From assembly GCA_041655755.1 (NCBI GenBank), contig JBBAEY010000001.1:21273-85272 (forward strand): a DNA stretch of 64,000 nucleotides, read 5' to 3'. The stretch is from JAAYFT01 sp041655755. GTDB taxonomy: Bacteria > Bacillota > Clostridia > Tissierellales > Tissierellaceae. Under the pieces are notes generated by a model. The model did not search any database, was not told the DNA's origin, and was given only the letters and a program-made list of their open reading frames with translations. Shown here piece by piece: positions 8,422-17,066 of this stretch (position 1 is its first letter; each line of letters begins with the position of its first letter). A program made the position numbers and the translations under genes.

Positions 8422-9889
8422 TATGGCCCTCAGCTATGTCGACCTCTGCCATGGGGAATATTATGGTTATGCGGGTCCCTATATTTAACCTGCTGATTAT
8501 TTCAAAGTAGGCTCCATGCTTTTCTACAATCCACTTGGCTATGGATAGTCCAAGACCTGAACCCCCACTTTTCCTAGCCCTAGATTCATCTGACCGGTAA
8601 AATCTATCGAAAATCTGGGGCAGGTCTTCGCCATCTATACCGATTCCCCTGTCCTCTACCATAAGTCTGATGGTCTCTTCTTCCTTCTTTACCCTCAGTA
8701 TAATTTCCTTGCCCTGGGGAGAGTATTTGAGACTATTATCTACCAGTATCCTGATGGCTTGCTTGAAGAGCTGCCTGTCTGCCTCTATATATGCTGGAGC
8801 ATCTAATTCTGACCTCAGTAGGTGTTCCTTGTGAATCATCTCTGTCTCTCGGATTATTTCACCTACTATCTGACAGGAATCAAAGCTTTCCTTATGTAAT
8901 TGTATGCTTTCGTTATCTCCCCTGGCCAAGAATAGGAGTTTTTCTACTAGGTTTTTCATAGATTCAACTTCATCCTTAATGGCATCTATGGATTCCTGCA
9001 GTGCCTTTTCATCTTCCTTACCCCAACGGTCCAGCAGGTTTATATAGCCCTGTATGACAGATATGGGGGTCCTTAGCTCATGGGATGCGTCTGATACAAA
9101 CCTAATTTGAGATTGATAGGACTGATTTATCCTGTTCAACATGCCATTTATTGCATAGGCCAGATCTTTCAATTCATTCTGAGAACTGTCCACTGATATT
9201 CTCTTATCCAATTTACTGGCATCTATGCTGCTGATTTCCCCTGCCAGATCCCTTAGGTTCTTATCGTCAAAGGACTCCAGAGTGTTTAAGGTCCTAGTCT
9301 TTTCAGCCAATTCTGCAAGGGGCTTGAGGGTCCTTCTTATGGATTTTTGACCCTTGATTATATTTTGAAGCAAGATTGCTAGTTCTACTGCCAATAGGAT
9401 TGCCAAAAGCTTTAAAAATCTTAGGATTGCAGGGCCGACTGAATATATTATCTGATAGTCCCTGCCTTTCAAAGAAAAGTCCAGAGAGTAGTTTATGGAT
9501 CTTAATTTCTCACTCCATTGGCCCTTGCCTATAGACTTATCTATGAGGATATTCCTCCTGGCAGTCCCTAGCTGGGACGGCAGGATATTTTGCAGGCTCT
9601 GGGGCAAAACAATCCCCTTTGAAGGCCTGGCATATATTATCTCGTATTTGTCTCCATGTACAAGGTCCTGTCCGCCTGTTTCAGATATTTCCAGTGCCCC
9701 TACTATGGCCTGAATATCTACTTCCGTTTCCCAAAATATAAAGAAAAAACCCATCAGGAATATAAGGGTATTTATGGCCAAAAAGCCGGATAATAGGCTC
9801 TTAAAAATCCCTAGATTGAGCTTTAAAACCAGCGACGAACGTATTTTTTTTGAAAAACTACTTGAATTTTCTTCCAACCTATCCCTCAT
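8411..9889 (-). CDS. Sensor histidine kinase (HAMP-HisKA-HATPase)
   Basis: A 492-residue membrane kinase. Transmembrane helix one is near residues 32-54, an extracytoplasmic loop of about 100 residues follows, and helix two is near 158-178; then a HAMP linker, the dimerisation domain with the phospho-accepting H270 in SHELRTP, and an ATPase domain with DNSLKYSP (N box), DRGIGI (G1), IFDRFYRS (F box) and GGSGLGLSI (G2). The gene start overlaps the response-regulator stop by 11 bases, so the pair is translationally coupled. No ligand can be assigned from the loop. Confidence 0.93.
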   Translation of the reverse strand: MRDRLEENSSSFSKKIRSSLVLKLNLGIFKSLLSGFLAINTLIFLMGFFFIFWETEVDIQAIVGALEISETGGQDLVHGDKYEIIYARPSKGIVLPQSLQNILPSQLGTARRNILIDKSIGKGQWSEKLRSINYSLDFSLKGRDYQIIYSVGPAILRFLKLLAILLAVELAILLQNIIKGQKSIRRTLKPLAELAEKTRTLNTLESFDDKNLRDLAGEISSIDASKLDKRISVDSSQNELKDLAYAINGMLNRINQSYQSQIRFVSDASHELRTPISVIQGYINLLDRWGKEDEKALQESIDAIKDEVESMKNLVEKLLFLARGDNESIQLHKESFDSCQIVGEIIRETEMIHKEHLLRSELDAPAYIEADRQLFKQAIRILVDNSLKYSPQGKEIILRVKKEEETIRLMVEDRGIGIDGEDLPQIFDRFYRSDESRARKSGGSGLGLSIAKWIVEKHGAYFEIISRLNIGTRITIIFPMAEVDIAEGHTIS

Positions 9890-10565
9890 CTTTGATTACA
9901 TACCCCACTCCCCGGACAGTATAGAATATCTTCAATCCATGAGGCTCCTCCAACTTTGCACGGAGATAGCTAATATATACATCTACTGCATTGGTACCAC
10001 CTGAAAAATCATATCCCCAAATCCTTTCCAATATTGTCTCCCTGGTCAGGACTATATTTTTATTCTCTAGGAGGAGTTCCAGTAAATCAAATTCCTTCTT
10101 TGTCAGATGTATGAGACTCTTACCTATATAGACTTCTCTTTTTTGGGAATCCAAGCTTAATTCACCAAGGCCCAATAAGTGACCGGATTTATTTCCACTT
10201 GTTTCTCTTTTTCGAAGTATGGCCCTAATCCTAGCCAGCAATTCTTCGATGGCAAAGGGTTTTGTAATATAATCGTCTGCCCCGCCATCCAATCCCATTA
10301 CCTTGTCAACTACGGCATCTCTGGCAGTGAGCAGTATAACTGGTATGTCAGACATTTGCCTTATCCTCCTAAGGACCTCTATGCCATTGATGCCCGGCAA
10401 CATGATGTCTAGCAGGACAATATCAAAGGAGCTGGATTTAAAGACCTCCAATCCAGCCCTTCCATCATATGCTTTTTCTACTTCATAGCCCTCGTATTTC
10501 AATTCTAGTTCTACGAAACGGGCTATCTTTTCCTCGTCTTCTACTATTAAAATTTTAGTGGTCAA
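9879..10565 (-). CDS. OmpR/PhoB-family response regulator
   Basis: The receiver domain carries the acidic pair in VEDEE, the phospho-accepting D53 in DIVLLDIMLPG and the switch Lys in ITKPF. A winged-helix DNA-binding domain follows (LTKKEFDLLELL, RVWGY-like ERIWGYDF, YLRAKLE, VRGVGYV). I start it at the TTG at 10565, where an AGGTGAT site lies 6 bases upstream and the protein opens as MTTKILIVEDE; an ATG at 10586 would add residues foreign to the family and has a poor site. It overlaps the upstream UBA-like gene by 11 bases and the kinase by 11 bases. Confidence 0.93.
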   Translation of the reverse strand: MTTKILIVEDEEKIARFVELELKYEGYEVEKAYDGRAGLEVFKSSSFDIVLLDIMLPGINGIEVLRRIRQMSDIPVILLTARDAVVDKVMGLDGGADDYITKPFAIEELLARIRAILRKRETSGNKSGHLLGLGELSLDSQKREVYIGKSLIHLTKKEFDLLELLLENKNIVLTRETILERIWGYDFSGGTNAVDVYISYLRAKLEEPHGLKIFYTVRGVGYVIKDEG

Positions 10566-11115
10566 GCCCATCACCTTTAAATTCATTCTTTATATTTTCA
10601 GCTACATTGGAAGCACCGTCCATTGCCCTATTTACGGATTCCTTTCCTAGATCAGGGCCGGTAAATTCGTATTTATAACCCATGAAGAGCCCTAAAATCA
10701 TTAGTGGAATGGTAAACCAGAATGTAAGGATTATGAGCAAGAGTAAAATTGTCACTGGAAATGACATCACCCTGTCACCAGCCCTTGTTACCTGGAATAG
10801 GTTTCTATTTCCCTTATCAAACATCTTTTTTGCAAATGCCATAAGTTTTTTTAGCGTTTCCTGAAAAGAGCCGGTATGTTCTTCATTGGATTTAGAGCTC
10901 TTTCTATTCTCTGATTGGTCTTCTTTCCCATCCTCAGATTTGTCCCTTGTACTGTAATAGCCATCATATTTAGGTTTCTTTACCTGTCCCCTTTCCTCAA
11001 GCCTTATTATGGCCTCGAGGATATCGCCGTTTGTTTCTTCCAAGGCCTCTTTTGCTTCACTAAAGCTTATATTCGCATAGGCCCTCAATTCTTCAACCAT
11101 TTGTAGACTTATCAT
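10555..11115 (-). CDS. DUF4342-type protein: UBA-like helix bundle plus membrane segment
   Basis: A 186-residue protein. Residues 1-43 form a UBA/TS-N-like three-helix unit (SFSEAKEALEETNGDILEAIIRLEE), the pattern of the DUF4342 family. A charged linker of about 50 residues and a hydrophobic hairpin or helix at about 118-145 follow (VTILLLLIILTFWF), then a soluble tail. It opens the operon with the two-component system and overlaps the regulator start. Co-transcription suggests a membrane accessory of the kinase, but no such role is established for the family. Confidence 0.75.
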   Translation of the reverse strand: MISLQMVEELRAYANISFSEAKEALEETNGDILEAIIRLEERGQVKKPKYDGYYSTRDKSEDGKEDQSENRKSSKSNEEHTGSFQETLKKLMAFAKKMFDKGNRNLFQVTRAGDRVMSFPVTILLLLIILTFWFTIPLMILGLFMGYKYEFTGPDLGKESVNRAMDGASNVAENIKNEFKGDGLDH

Positions 11116-11147
11116 TTTCCCTACCCCCCAATATTTACTATGCTCTC

Positions 11148-11175
11148 ATTATAGTATTGAAAAGTTTAAATGCAA
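11148..11175 (-). promoter_or_regulatory. Promoter of the UBA-like/two-component operon
   Basis: On the minus strand TTGCAT (11175-11170) and TATAAT (11153-11148) are 16 bases apart, 33 bases before the first start codon. Just upstream are T/A-rich direct elements (TTTTAATCTTTCTTAAAT-like) of the kind OmpR regulators bind, so autoregulation is possible. A possible sporulation-type minus-10 (CATAAAATGA, 11347-11356) for the divergent DUF4183 gene is too weak to call separately. Confidence 0.6.
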
Positions 11176-11414
11176 TTTAAGAAAGATTAAAATTTCATTA
11201 AATTTATCATTTTAACTGGGTTTTTAGGATTATTACTCATATTCATTGTACTATTCTTTCCCTTGAATTTCAATAAAGACTCTTCATTAGGACCTTATCT
11301 AACTAGCTAAGACTAGGATTTATTAGTCACCAATTAGGTACTTGTACATAAAATGATATTAGGATAGACATGTTTTTTCCCAAACAAACCACTATTAAGG
11401 GAAGGAGAGTTAAA

Positions 11415-11792
11415 ATGGCAGTAAAACTATTTAAACTTGTAATCGACGCAGACACCAGTACAACGACTACAGTTAATCCCGAAATATACAGGTATTTTTA
11501 TGAATTTGACGATGGAGATGTAATAGAAGATGTGCTTACCATTGAAGCAGCAGCCTTTGTTGACGACGAAGGAAGTGCTTCCACTGCGATAGAAACTGTC
11601 ACTGCTGTAGATGGATACTATCTCCTGTTTGTAAACGGAGTGTTACAACAATCAGATTTGTACACTGTCGAAGGAGATGGTTCTGAAGTTACTGTTAACG
11701 ACGTTGAGAGTATACTCCCGGGCACGCCAATTATCCTAGTGGTGACGAGATTTGATCCTGATTCAGATTCAGATACCCTAGTAGAGACTTAA
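11415..11792 (+). CDS. DUF4183 protein, likely spore-surface component
   Basis: A 125-residue acidic, Thr/Ser-rich protein ending in a DUF4183 domain; the hallmark is YYLLFVNGVLQQSDLYTV. I start it at 11415, where AAGGAGAG lies 7 bases before the ATG; the longer upstream frame lacks a site. DUF4183 is found in Bacillus and Clostridia proteins associated with the exosporium or spore coat. There is no signal peptide, consistent with deposition from the mother cell. A hairpin follows, then a larger DUF4183 gene on the same strand. Confidence 0.78.
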   Translation: MAVKLFKLVIDADTSTTTTVNPEIYRYFYEFDDGDVIEDVLTIEAAAFVDDEGSASTAIETVTAVDGYYLLFVNGVLQQSDLYTVEGDGSEVTVNDVESILPGTPIILVVTRFDPDSDSDTLVET

Positions 11793-11801
11793 GACCCTAT
11801 C

Positions 11802-11840
11802 TTGGGATGTGCGAGTTTTGCACATCCCAAATTTATATAT
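11802..11840 (+). terminator. Hairpin terminator or attenuator between two DUF4183 genes
   Basis: TTGGGATGTGC (11802-11812) pairs perfectly with 11820-11830 around a 7-base loop, followed by ATTTATATAT. The T-run is broken, so termination may be partial and let some transcript into the next gene. Confidence 0.6.
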
Positions 11841-11890
11841 GGAAAGCCCCGTTTGGCTTGGAAAAGAATTTCTAGTTTGGAGTGAAAGAA

Positions 11891-14800
11891 ATGAATATAA
11901 GCAATTACACTGACCTTGTGTCCGCCTATGTCTACCAGTACAATACCCTATCTGATGGGAAAAAAAGAATATATAGGGATGAAGATGAGCTGTCAACCTA
12001 TGGCAGTCAGGGTATTCTAGACCCCAATGATGTCTCTTATTATAGTTTGTTTATCAATGGAGTCCTGCAGGCAAAAACTAACTATGAAATTCAGCGGGGA
12101 TTGCTTACCCTAAAAACAGAGGATATCCCCCTGGAGGGTTCAACTATAATCCTTTCTTTCATTACCTTTGTGGATAAAAAAACCCTTAAACTAAATTCAG
12201 CTAGGGTAAGGGGGCAAATACCTGAAGGCCATATTGCCAGTGGGCCTGTTGTGGATAAAGGTATAAATATTGCACCTAGTTTTGTTCAGCATTTCAAGCT
12301 GGAAATATCCATCCTGTCTGGTCCCACTGAAATCTTCACTGGGCAAATTGGACAGTGGACCTGTAGGATAAGAATTGAAAATATAGGCCAGTCAGAGCTA
12401 AATGAGATATACCTGCACAATAGAATTTTACTCCATGAAATAATGAATATTGAGATAAAATCAATTGAAGCCGGTATCATCGACAGCTATGGACCTTTAA
12501 TCCTTTGGAAAATCGATAGCATGATGCCTGGGGAATCCCTGACTGCCACCTTTGAAATAGAGGCCTGTATCAGAAATCAAGGAAGAAATTATTTGGCCAA
12601 TGCCTTTGCCACGGCCAGAGTCCTTGGTGAAAATACCATGTCTGACCTTGTTTGCAGTAGTCCCATCAATGTAGATGGTGGACTCTATGTCAAAAATGTA
12701 ATAGTGTCTGGACCCACAAGTGTCAACCTTCTCAAATACAATAAATGGAAGATAGAGGTAAATGTATGGAATCTTAGCAGCCAGGATATATCCGATGTCT
12801 TGCTAACAAATACCCTATTTCCCAAGAGCATAGCCAGGGCAGAAGTTGTCAGCATATCAAAAGGTCTAACCTGTTTTGAGAAGAAAAAACTCCTATGGAA
12901 AATTGATGTGCTAAATCCCTGGGAAGTTTGCAGCCTGACAATTGAGCTTGAGGCTAGCTTCAACAAGGCAGGTGCTAGGAGTTTAAGCCTTGCCACAGCC
13001 ATGGGAAAGCTTAGGGACAGAAAGGTGTTTTCAAATAAGTCAGTCGATTTTCAAGTAGATGTCTTGCCCAGCCACAGGCCAGTGACGGATATTCTTGCTA
13101 TAGAAAAAAACATAGATGGCAAAAATCTACTTGCCTTTGCCCAAATCCCCAAGACCTGGAAGTTCTCCTTAAAGGTCACAAACCACACAGATAGATTGTT
13201 AAAAGATATAATCATTACAGACTATATCCTTCTGGATAAGGTCACCTATATCAGGTGTTTGTGGACTTCCCTTGGCTCTACTTCCATATTCAGTGATACT
13301 ATTATGTGGAGGATTGACCAGCTTAGAGCCGGCGAAAGTGCCATGGCTACATTTACTAGTTGTGGGACCTTTCTCCGAACTGGACTAGGCTATTTAAACA
13401 GGGCAATAGGGAAGGCCCTCGTCCCAGATGCCTCCCTATGCATCATATCTGGTCTAGTATCCAGCCCCCCCATTAGGATAGGAAGGACCTCTGATATTAA
13501 AAGGTGCACCCTTGTCGTCCATAAGGTGTTTTCCCAATATAAGGACAGGGTTTGTTTCAAGAATCTAATAGTCCATATGGACAGGTGTGACCTGTCTAAG
13601 ATCACCTTCGGCAACGGCTTCATTGTAAGGTCCAGCCTAGATATTGAGGATATTGAGTCAAGGCCAGACCACAAGAGGGTAAGGCTCACCATCAGGATAC
13701 CCTATAAAATCACTAGCGAGGACAAGGGCACAGTAAGGGCCTATCTGCCAAACATAGATAAGGATATTGTCGTCTATATACCTGACAATTCAGACGAGCA
13801 AGAATTTGACATCCTCCTTGAAAGCAATTCAAGGCTCCTAAATATTGACTCAAGGGCCAATGGCCAATCAGCTCTGACAGTGGGGGTCTTTATTATTATA
13901 AAGGCTGTAGGAAAGGTGGAACTCTCAGTGCCCTATCTAAACTTACAGGAGAAACTAGCTAGCTGCAATAATATGCCCAGCCATGCCCATGAATCCTTGG
14001 AAAAAATGACCTATTCGAACTTCTATCCTGACAGGATAGGCACTGGACCCTATATACCCCAGCTCCCAATTGGAAAAATATCTTGTCCCCCTATATTTGG
14101 TGACTTTTGTATCCAGAAAACCATTTTATCCGGCCCCCTGACAGTAGTTCCCGGAAGGGATTACTCCTGGACCATAGAATTTAGGGTTTCCAATGTGGGC
14201 CATGGACCCATTAGCAATGTAGTCATGGTCGATACCCTGAAAGTCGAGGGCCTAATCCATATAGACCTTGTCCATATCTCACAGGGCCAGGCATCTGTCC
14301 AGGGGGGTCAAATCATATGGAAGGTAGGAAACCTAGGGTCAACGGATATGGCCCTTATGATAGCAGAGGTATGTGCCCATATTGGGGCCAATGATGGCAA
14401 TATATTGAGGGCAGAAAACCACCAATTCAGCACCAGTTCCCATGGAGGCAAAAAAAAGTTCACCGACGAGGACCAGATAGCAATCTATGGAAATGGTCGG
14501 ATACCCAATCGCGACCATGTTTCCTATTTTAGTTTATTCATAAACGGCGTTCTCCAACCTGAGACCAACTACCTTGTCAAAGAAAACCTGCTGGAGATTA
14601 CGACAATCGATACACCCCTAGACGGGGTGCCAATCACCCTAGAGTCTGTAAGAGTCCTAGATGGGGACAATAGGCTCCTGAAAGCTAGGACCTACCAGTA
14701 CAATGCCTATGCCCATGGCGGAAAGATATATGAGGACTTAGATGAGATAAACATGTATGGAAATGAGGGTATTCTCGACCCAGCAGAAGTCAGCTTCTAC

Positions 14801-14929
14801 CTCCTTTTTGTAAATGGCCTGCTTCAGCCAAGGGTCAATTATGAGATTGGAAGAGGTATTCTGGTCCTAAAAAGCTCCGATATCCCCCTTGAGGCTAGCC
14901 CCCTTTCAATACAGTTTGTCTCCCTGTAG
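11891..14929 (+). CDS. Large spore-envelope mosaic: DUF4183, DUF11 repeats and a SPOCS domain
   Basis: A 1012-residue protein started at the ATG at 11891 behind a GGAG box (a GTG nine bases earlier is possible). Order: DUF4183 at about 4-95; DUF11-like beta repeats at about 133-253, 267-380 and 400-527 (each with a SGPT or similar opening and a closing W-K/R-I-D/G); a DUF3794/SPOCS domain at about 534-687 (DIVVYIPDNSDEQEFDI, NSRLLNI, VGVFIIIKAVGKVELSVP); a fourth DUF11-like repeat at about 740-850; two more DUF4183 units at about 843-923 and 930-1012 (SLFINGVLQP, LLFVNGLLQP). SPOCS occurs in coat morphogenesis protein SipL. No signal peptide, so assembly from the mother cell is likely. Function as a coat or exosporium structural protein is inferred. 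Confidence 0.8.
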   Translation: MNISNYTDLVSAYVYQYNTLSDGKKRIYRDEDELSTYGSQGILDPNDVSYYSLFINGVLQAKTNYEIQRGLLTLKTEDIPLEGSTIILSFITFVDKKTLKLNSARVRGQIPEGHIASGPVVDKGINIAPSFVQHFKLEISILSGPTEIFTGQIGQWTCRIRIENIGQSELNEIYLHNRILLHEIMNIEIKSIEAGIIDSYGPLILWKIDSMMPGESLTATFEIEACIRNQGRNYLANAFATARVLGENTMSDLVCSSPINVDGGLYVKNVIVSGPTSVNLLKYNKWKIEVNVWNLSSQDISDVLLTNTLFPKSIARAEVVSISKGLTCFEKKKLLWKIDVLNPWEVCSLTIELEASFNKAGARSLSLATAMGKLRDRKVFSNKSVDFQVDVLPSHRPVTDILAIEKNIDGKNLLAFAQIPKTWKFSLKVTNHTDRLLKDIIITDYILLDKVTYIRCLWTSLGSTSIFSDTIMWRIDQLRAGESAMATFTSCGTFLRTGLGYLNRAIGKALVPDASLCIISGLVSSPPIRIGRTSDIKRCTLVVHKVFSQYKDRVCFKNLIVHMDRCDLSKITFGNGFIVRSSLDIEDIESRPDHKRVRLTIRIPYKITSEDKGTVRAYLPNIDKDIVVYIPDNSDEQEFDILLESNSRLLNIDSRANGQSALTVGVFIIIKAVGKVELSVPYLNLQEKLASCNNMPSHAHESLEKMTYSNFYPDRIGTGPYIPQLPIGKISCPPIFGDFCIQKTILSGPLTVVPGRDYSWTIEFRVSNVGHGPISNVVMVDTLKVEGLIHIDLVHISQGQASVQGGQIIWKVGNLGSTDMALMIAEVCAHIGANDGNILRAENHQFSTSSHGGKKKFTDEDQIAIYGNGRIPNRDHVSYFSLFINGVLQPETNYLVKENLLEITTIDTPLDGVPITLESVRVLDGDNRLLKARTYQYNAYAHGGKIYEDLDEINMYGNEGILDPAEVSFYLLFVNGLLQPRVNYEIGRGILVLKSSDIPLEASPLSIQFVSL

Positions 14930-14943
14930 CCCTAGATAGGCTT

Positions 14944-14988
14944 GGGAAACTCTTAATTTTGATTAATTCCCATTATGTAATGTTTTTT
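14944..14988 (+). terminator. Weak hairpin after the large DUF4183 gene
   Basis: GGGAA (14944-14948) pairs with TTCCC (14967-14971) with a nested TTAAT/ATTAA stem; a run of six T lies 12 bases further on. The gap weakens the case for an intrinsic terminator. Confidence 0.3.
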
Positions 14989-15002
14989 ATATGCCTTTAT
15001 AG

Positions 15003-15022
15003 TATAATGATAATATTATCAT
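15003..15022 (+). promoter_or_regulatory. Minus-10 box overlapped by a perfect 16-bp palindrome
   Basis: TATAAT at 15003-15008 is followed by ATGATAAT/ATTATCAT, a perfect palindrome at 15007-15022 that overlaps its last two bases. No good minus-35 is seen. The placement, 38 bases before the sensor start, suits a repressor operator. Confidence 0.45.
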
Positions 15023-15059
15023 AGGGTCTATCTGAAAATTAGCATGGAGGGGATTATTC

Positions 15060-17066
15060 ATGTCTAAATTAAAAAAATCCAATATATTGATATTGGTATT
15101 GGTAGTTATTATCGGCAGCATTGCAGCCTTACTTATATTTAACGCTAAGGATAGTAGTGAGGCGGAAATTTTCCTGACCGAAGAGGAAAAATCATGGCTC
15201 CACGACCACAGGGACCAGATAAAAATTGGATATACTACGGATTATCCACCAGTAGAATTTTTGAGTAATGGCAAATACGCAGGTATTTCAGCCGATTATT
15301 TTAGGCTCCTGGAGCAAAAGCTGGGCATCAGCATTCAGATGGTAGAATTTGATAACTTTGACGAACTCATAAGCAAGGTCCAAAATAGGGAGTTGACGGG
15401 AATTACAGCAGCTACCAAGACCCCTGAAAGGAGCAAGTACCTGGACTTTACAATTCCCTACATAGATAATCCCAATGTCATAATTACTCGAAAGAACTTT
15501 TCAGAAAATCTTACCTTTGAAAAATTAGCCAATACCAGCATGGATATACTGGCCATAGAGGGTTATGACATTATTGAATTTCTCAACGAAAAATTTCCCA
15601 AGCTTGAGTATAGGACTGTAAAATCACCCAGTGAAGGCATCAGAATGGTTGCCTTTGGCGAGGCAGATGCCATGATAATTGAGATAATGAGTGCAACTGC
15701 GGAGATCGAAAGGGATAACATATCAAACCTTATGGTCAATGTGGAGACTCCCTATGAGTCTAATCTATCCATAGCCAGCAGAAACGATTGGCCAATCTTA
15801 AATCAGATATTCAACAAGGGTCTGGCACAAATTACAGACCATGAAAGAAAACTTATTGAGCAAAAATGGCTGCCCCTGCAGCAGAAGGGCATCCTGCAAA
15901 ATAAGTATTTTTGGGTGGCCTTATTGGGCTTTGTAATGGCCCTAGTTGTGGTTATTATCGTTATTTCAATATGGAATTCCAGTCTACAATTGGCAGTCAG
16001 GGAAAAGACCAGGGCCCTTGAGGAGTCCAAGAAAGAGCTGATGTTTAAGACCTACCATGACGAATTGACAGGCCTCTACAACAGGGTATATATGACCGAG
16101 CTCCTAGAGCGATACGAAGAGGAAAATCCCCTGCCCTTCTCCATTGTTGTAGCGGATTTAAATGGACTGAAAATCACAAATGATACCTTTGGTCACCATA
16201 TAGGAGACCAATTATTAATTAGGGTGTCTAAGATAATTAAGGATAATATATGGCCCAATCACGTTGCCTGTAGGATTGGAGGAGACGAAATCCTAGTTTT
16301 TATGCCCTCCACTTCCAAGGAGGAATGTATTGAGATCCTTGACAATATTAGGGAATCCAGCCTTTCAGCTGAAGAAGACCCCATCAAACCCCTGGTAGCC
16401 TTGGGATACGCCACTTCTGACCGTGAGCACTATGACTATAGCTCCTTATTTAAACTGGCAGAGGATAGGATGTATGCAAACAAGATGGACAGCAGTGAGG
16501 TCAGCTATGGTATGATAATTAGCTCCATCAAAAACAACCTCTACAAAAATAAATACGAAAGCCAGGAACACCACGAAAGATTAATTTCTGCTTCTAGGGA
16601 TATGGGCTTTGCCCTAGGTTTGGACAAGGGTATGGTAGATAATTTGATGCTATTGGCAGACCTACACGATATAGGCAAGGTCGGCATTGACGATAAAATC
16701 CTCCTGAAGGAAGGCCCCCTTTCCCCTGAAGAGTGGCAGGGTGTAAAGAGATTGCCAGAGCTGGGATTTAAGATAGTCAGCGGCTCTACCAAGCTCTCCC
16801 ATATTGGAAAAGGTATTCTCGCCCTCCGTGAGCGGTGGGATGGAAGCGGCTATCCCCAAGGATTAAAGGGGGAGGAAATTCCCTATATTTCTAGGTTGTT
16901 TGCCATAATCGAGGCCTTCGATGTAATGACCCACCCTAGGCCATATAGGCCACTGCTTTCTAAAGAGGAGGCCCTAGATGAGATTAAAAATAGTTCAGGA
17001 TCACAGTTCGACCCTGAACTCGTAGAATTATTTACAAGGGAAACATGGGCTAGTTCTTCCTCCTAA
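15060..17066 (+). CDS. Solute-binding-domain GGDEF/HD-GYP sensor (c-di-GMP turnover)
   Basis: A 668-residue membrane receptor. Signal anchor at residues 7-27; an extracytoplasmic family-3 solute-binding domain at about 45-275 (IKIGYTTDYPPVEF, GITAATKTPERSKYLDFT); transmembrane helix at about 282-304; a GGDEF domain with GGDEI at 407-411; an HD-GYP domain with HD at 536-537 and GYP at 597-599 (RWDGSGYP). The cyclase motif is near-canonical (Ile for Phe), and HD-GYP catalytic residues are visible, so both synthesis and breakdown of cyclic di-GMP are possible. The likely ligand is an amino acid or similar small solute. A GGAGGGG site precedes the ATG. The stop overlaps the convergent FAD gene by 4 bases. 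Confidence 0.92.
   Translation: MSKLKKSNILILVLVVIIGSIAALLIFNAKDSSEAEIFLTEEEKSWLHDHRDQIKIGYTTDYPPVEFLSNGKYAGISADYFRLLEQKLGISIQMVEFDNFDELISKVQNRELTGITAATKTPERSKYLDFTIPYIDNPNVIITRKNFSENLTFEKLANTSMDILAIEGYDIIEFLNEKFPKLEYRTVKSPSEGIRMVAFGEADAMIIEIMSATAEIERDNISNLMVNVETPYESNLSIASRNDWPILNQIFNKGLAQITDHERKLIEQKWLPLQQKGILQNKYFWVALLGFVMALVVVIIVISIWNSSLQLAVREKTRALEESKKELMFKTYHDELTGLYNRVYMTELLERYEEENPLPFSIVVADLNGLKITNDTFGHHIGDQLLIRVSKIIKDNIWPNHVACRIGGDEILVFMPSTSKEECIEILDNIRESSLSAEEDPIKPLVALGYATSDREHYDYSSLFKLAEDRMYANKMDSSEVSYGMIISSIKNNLYKNKYESQEHHERLISASRDMGFALGLDKGMVDNLMLLADLHDIGKVGIDDKILLKEGPLSPEEWQGVKRLPELGFKIVSGSTKLSHIGKGILALRERWDGSGYPQGLKGEEIPYISRLFAIIEAFDVMTHPRPYRPLLSKEEALDEIKNSSGSQFDPELVELFTRETWASSSS

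Noticed and set aside
11347..11356. Sigma-K or sigma-E promoter for the DUF4183 gene
   Set aside because: CATAAAATGA with CACC 15 bases upstream resembles the pattern but AT-rich gaps give such matches by chance; mentioned only in passing.
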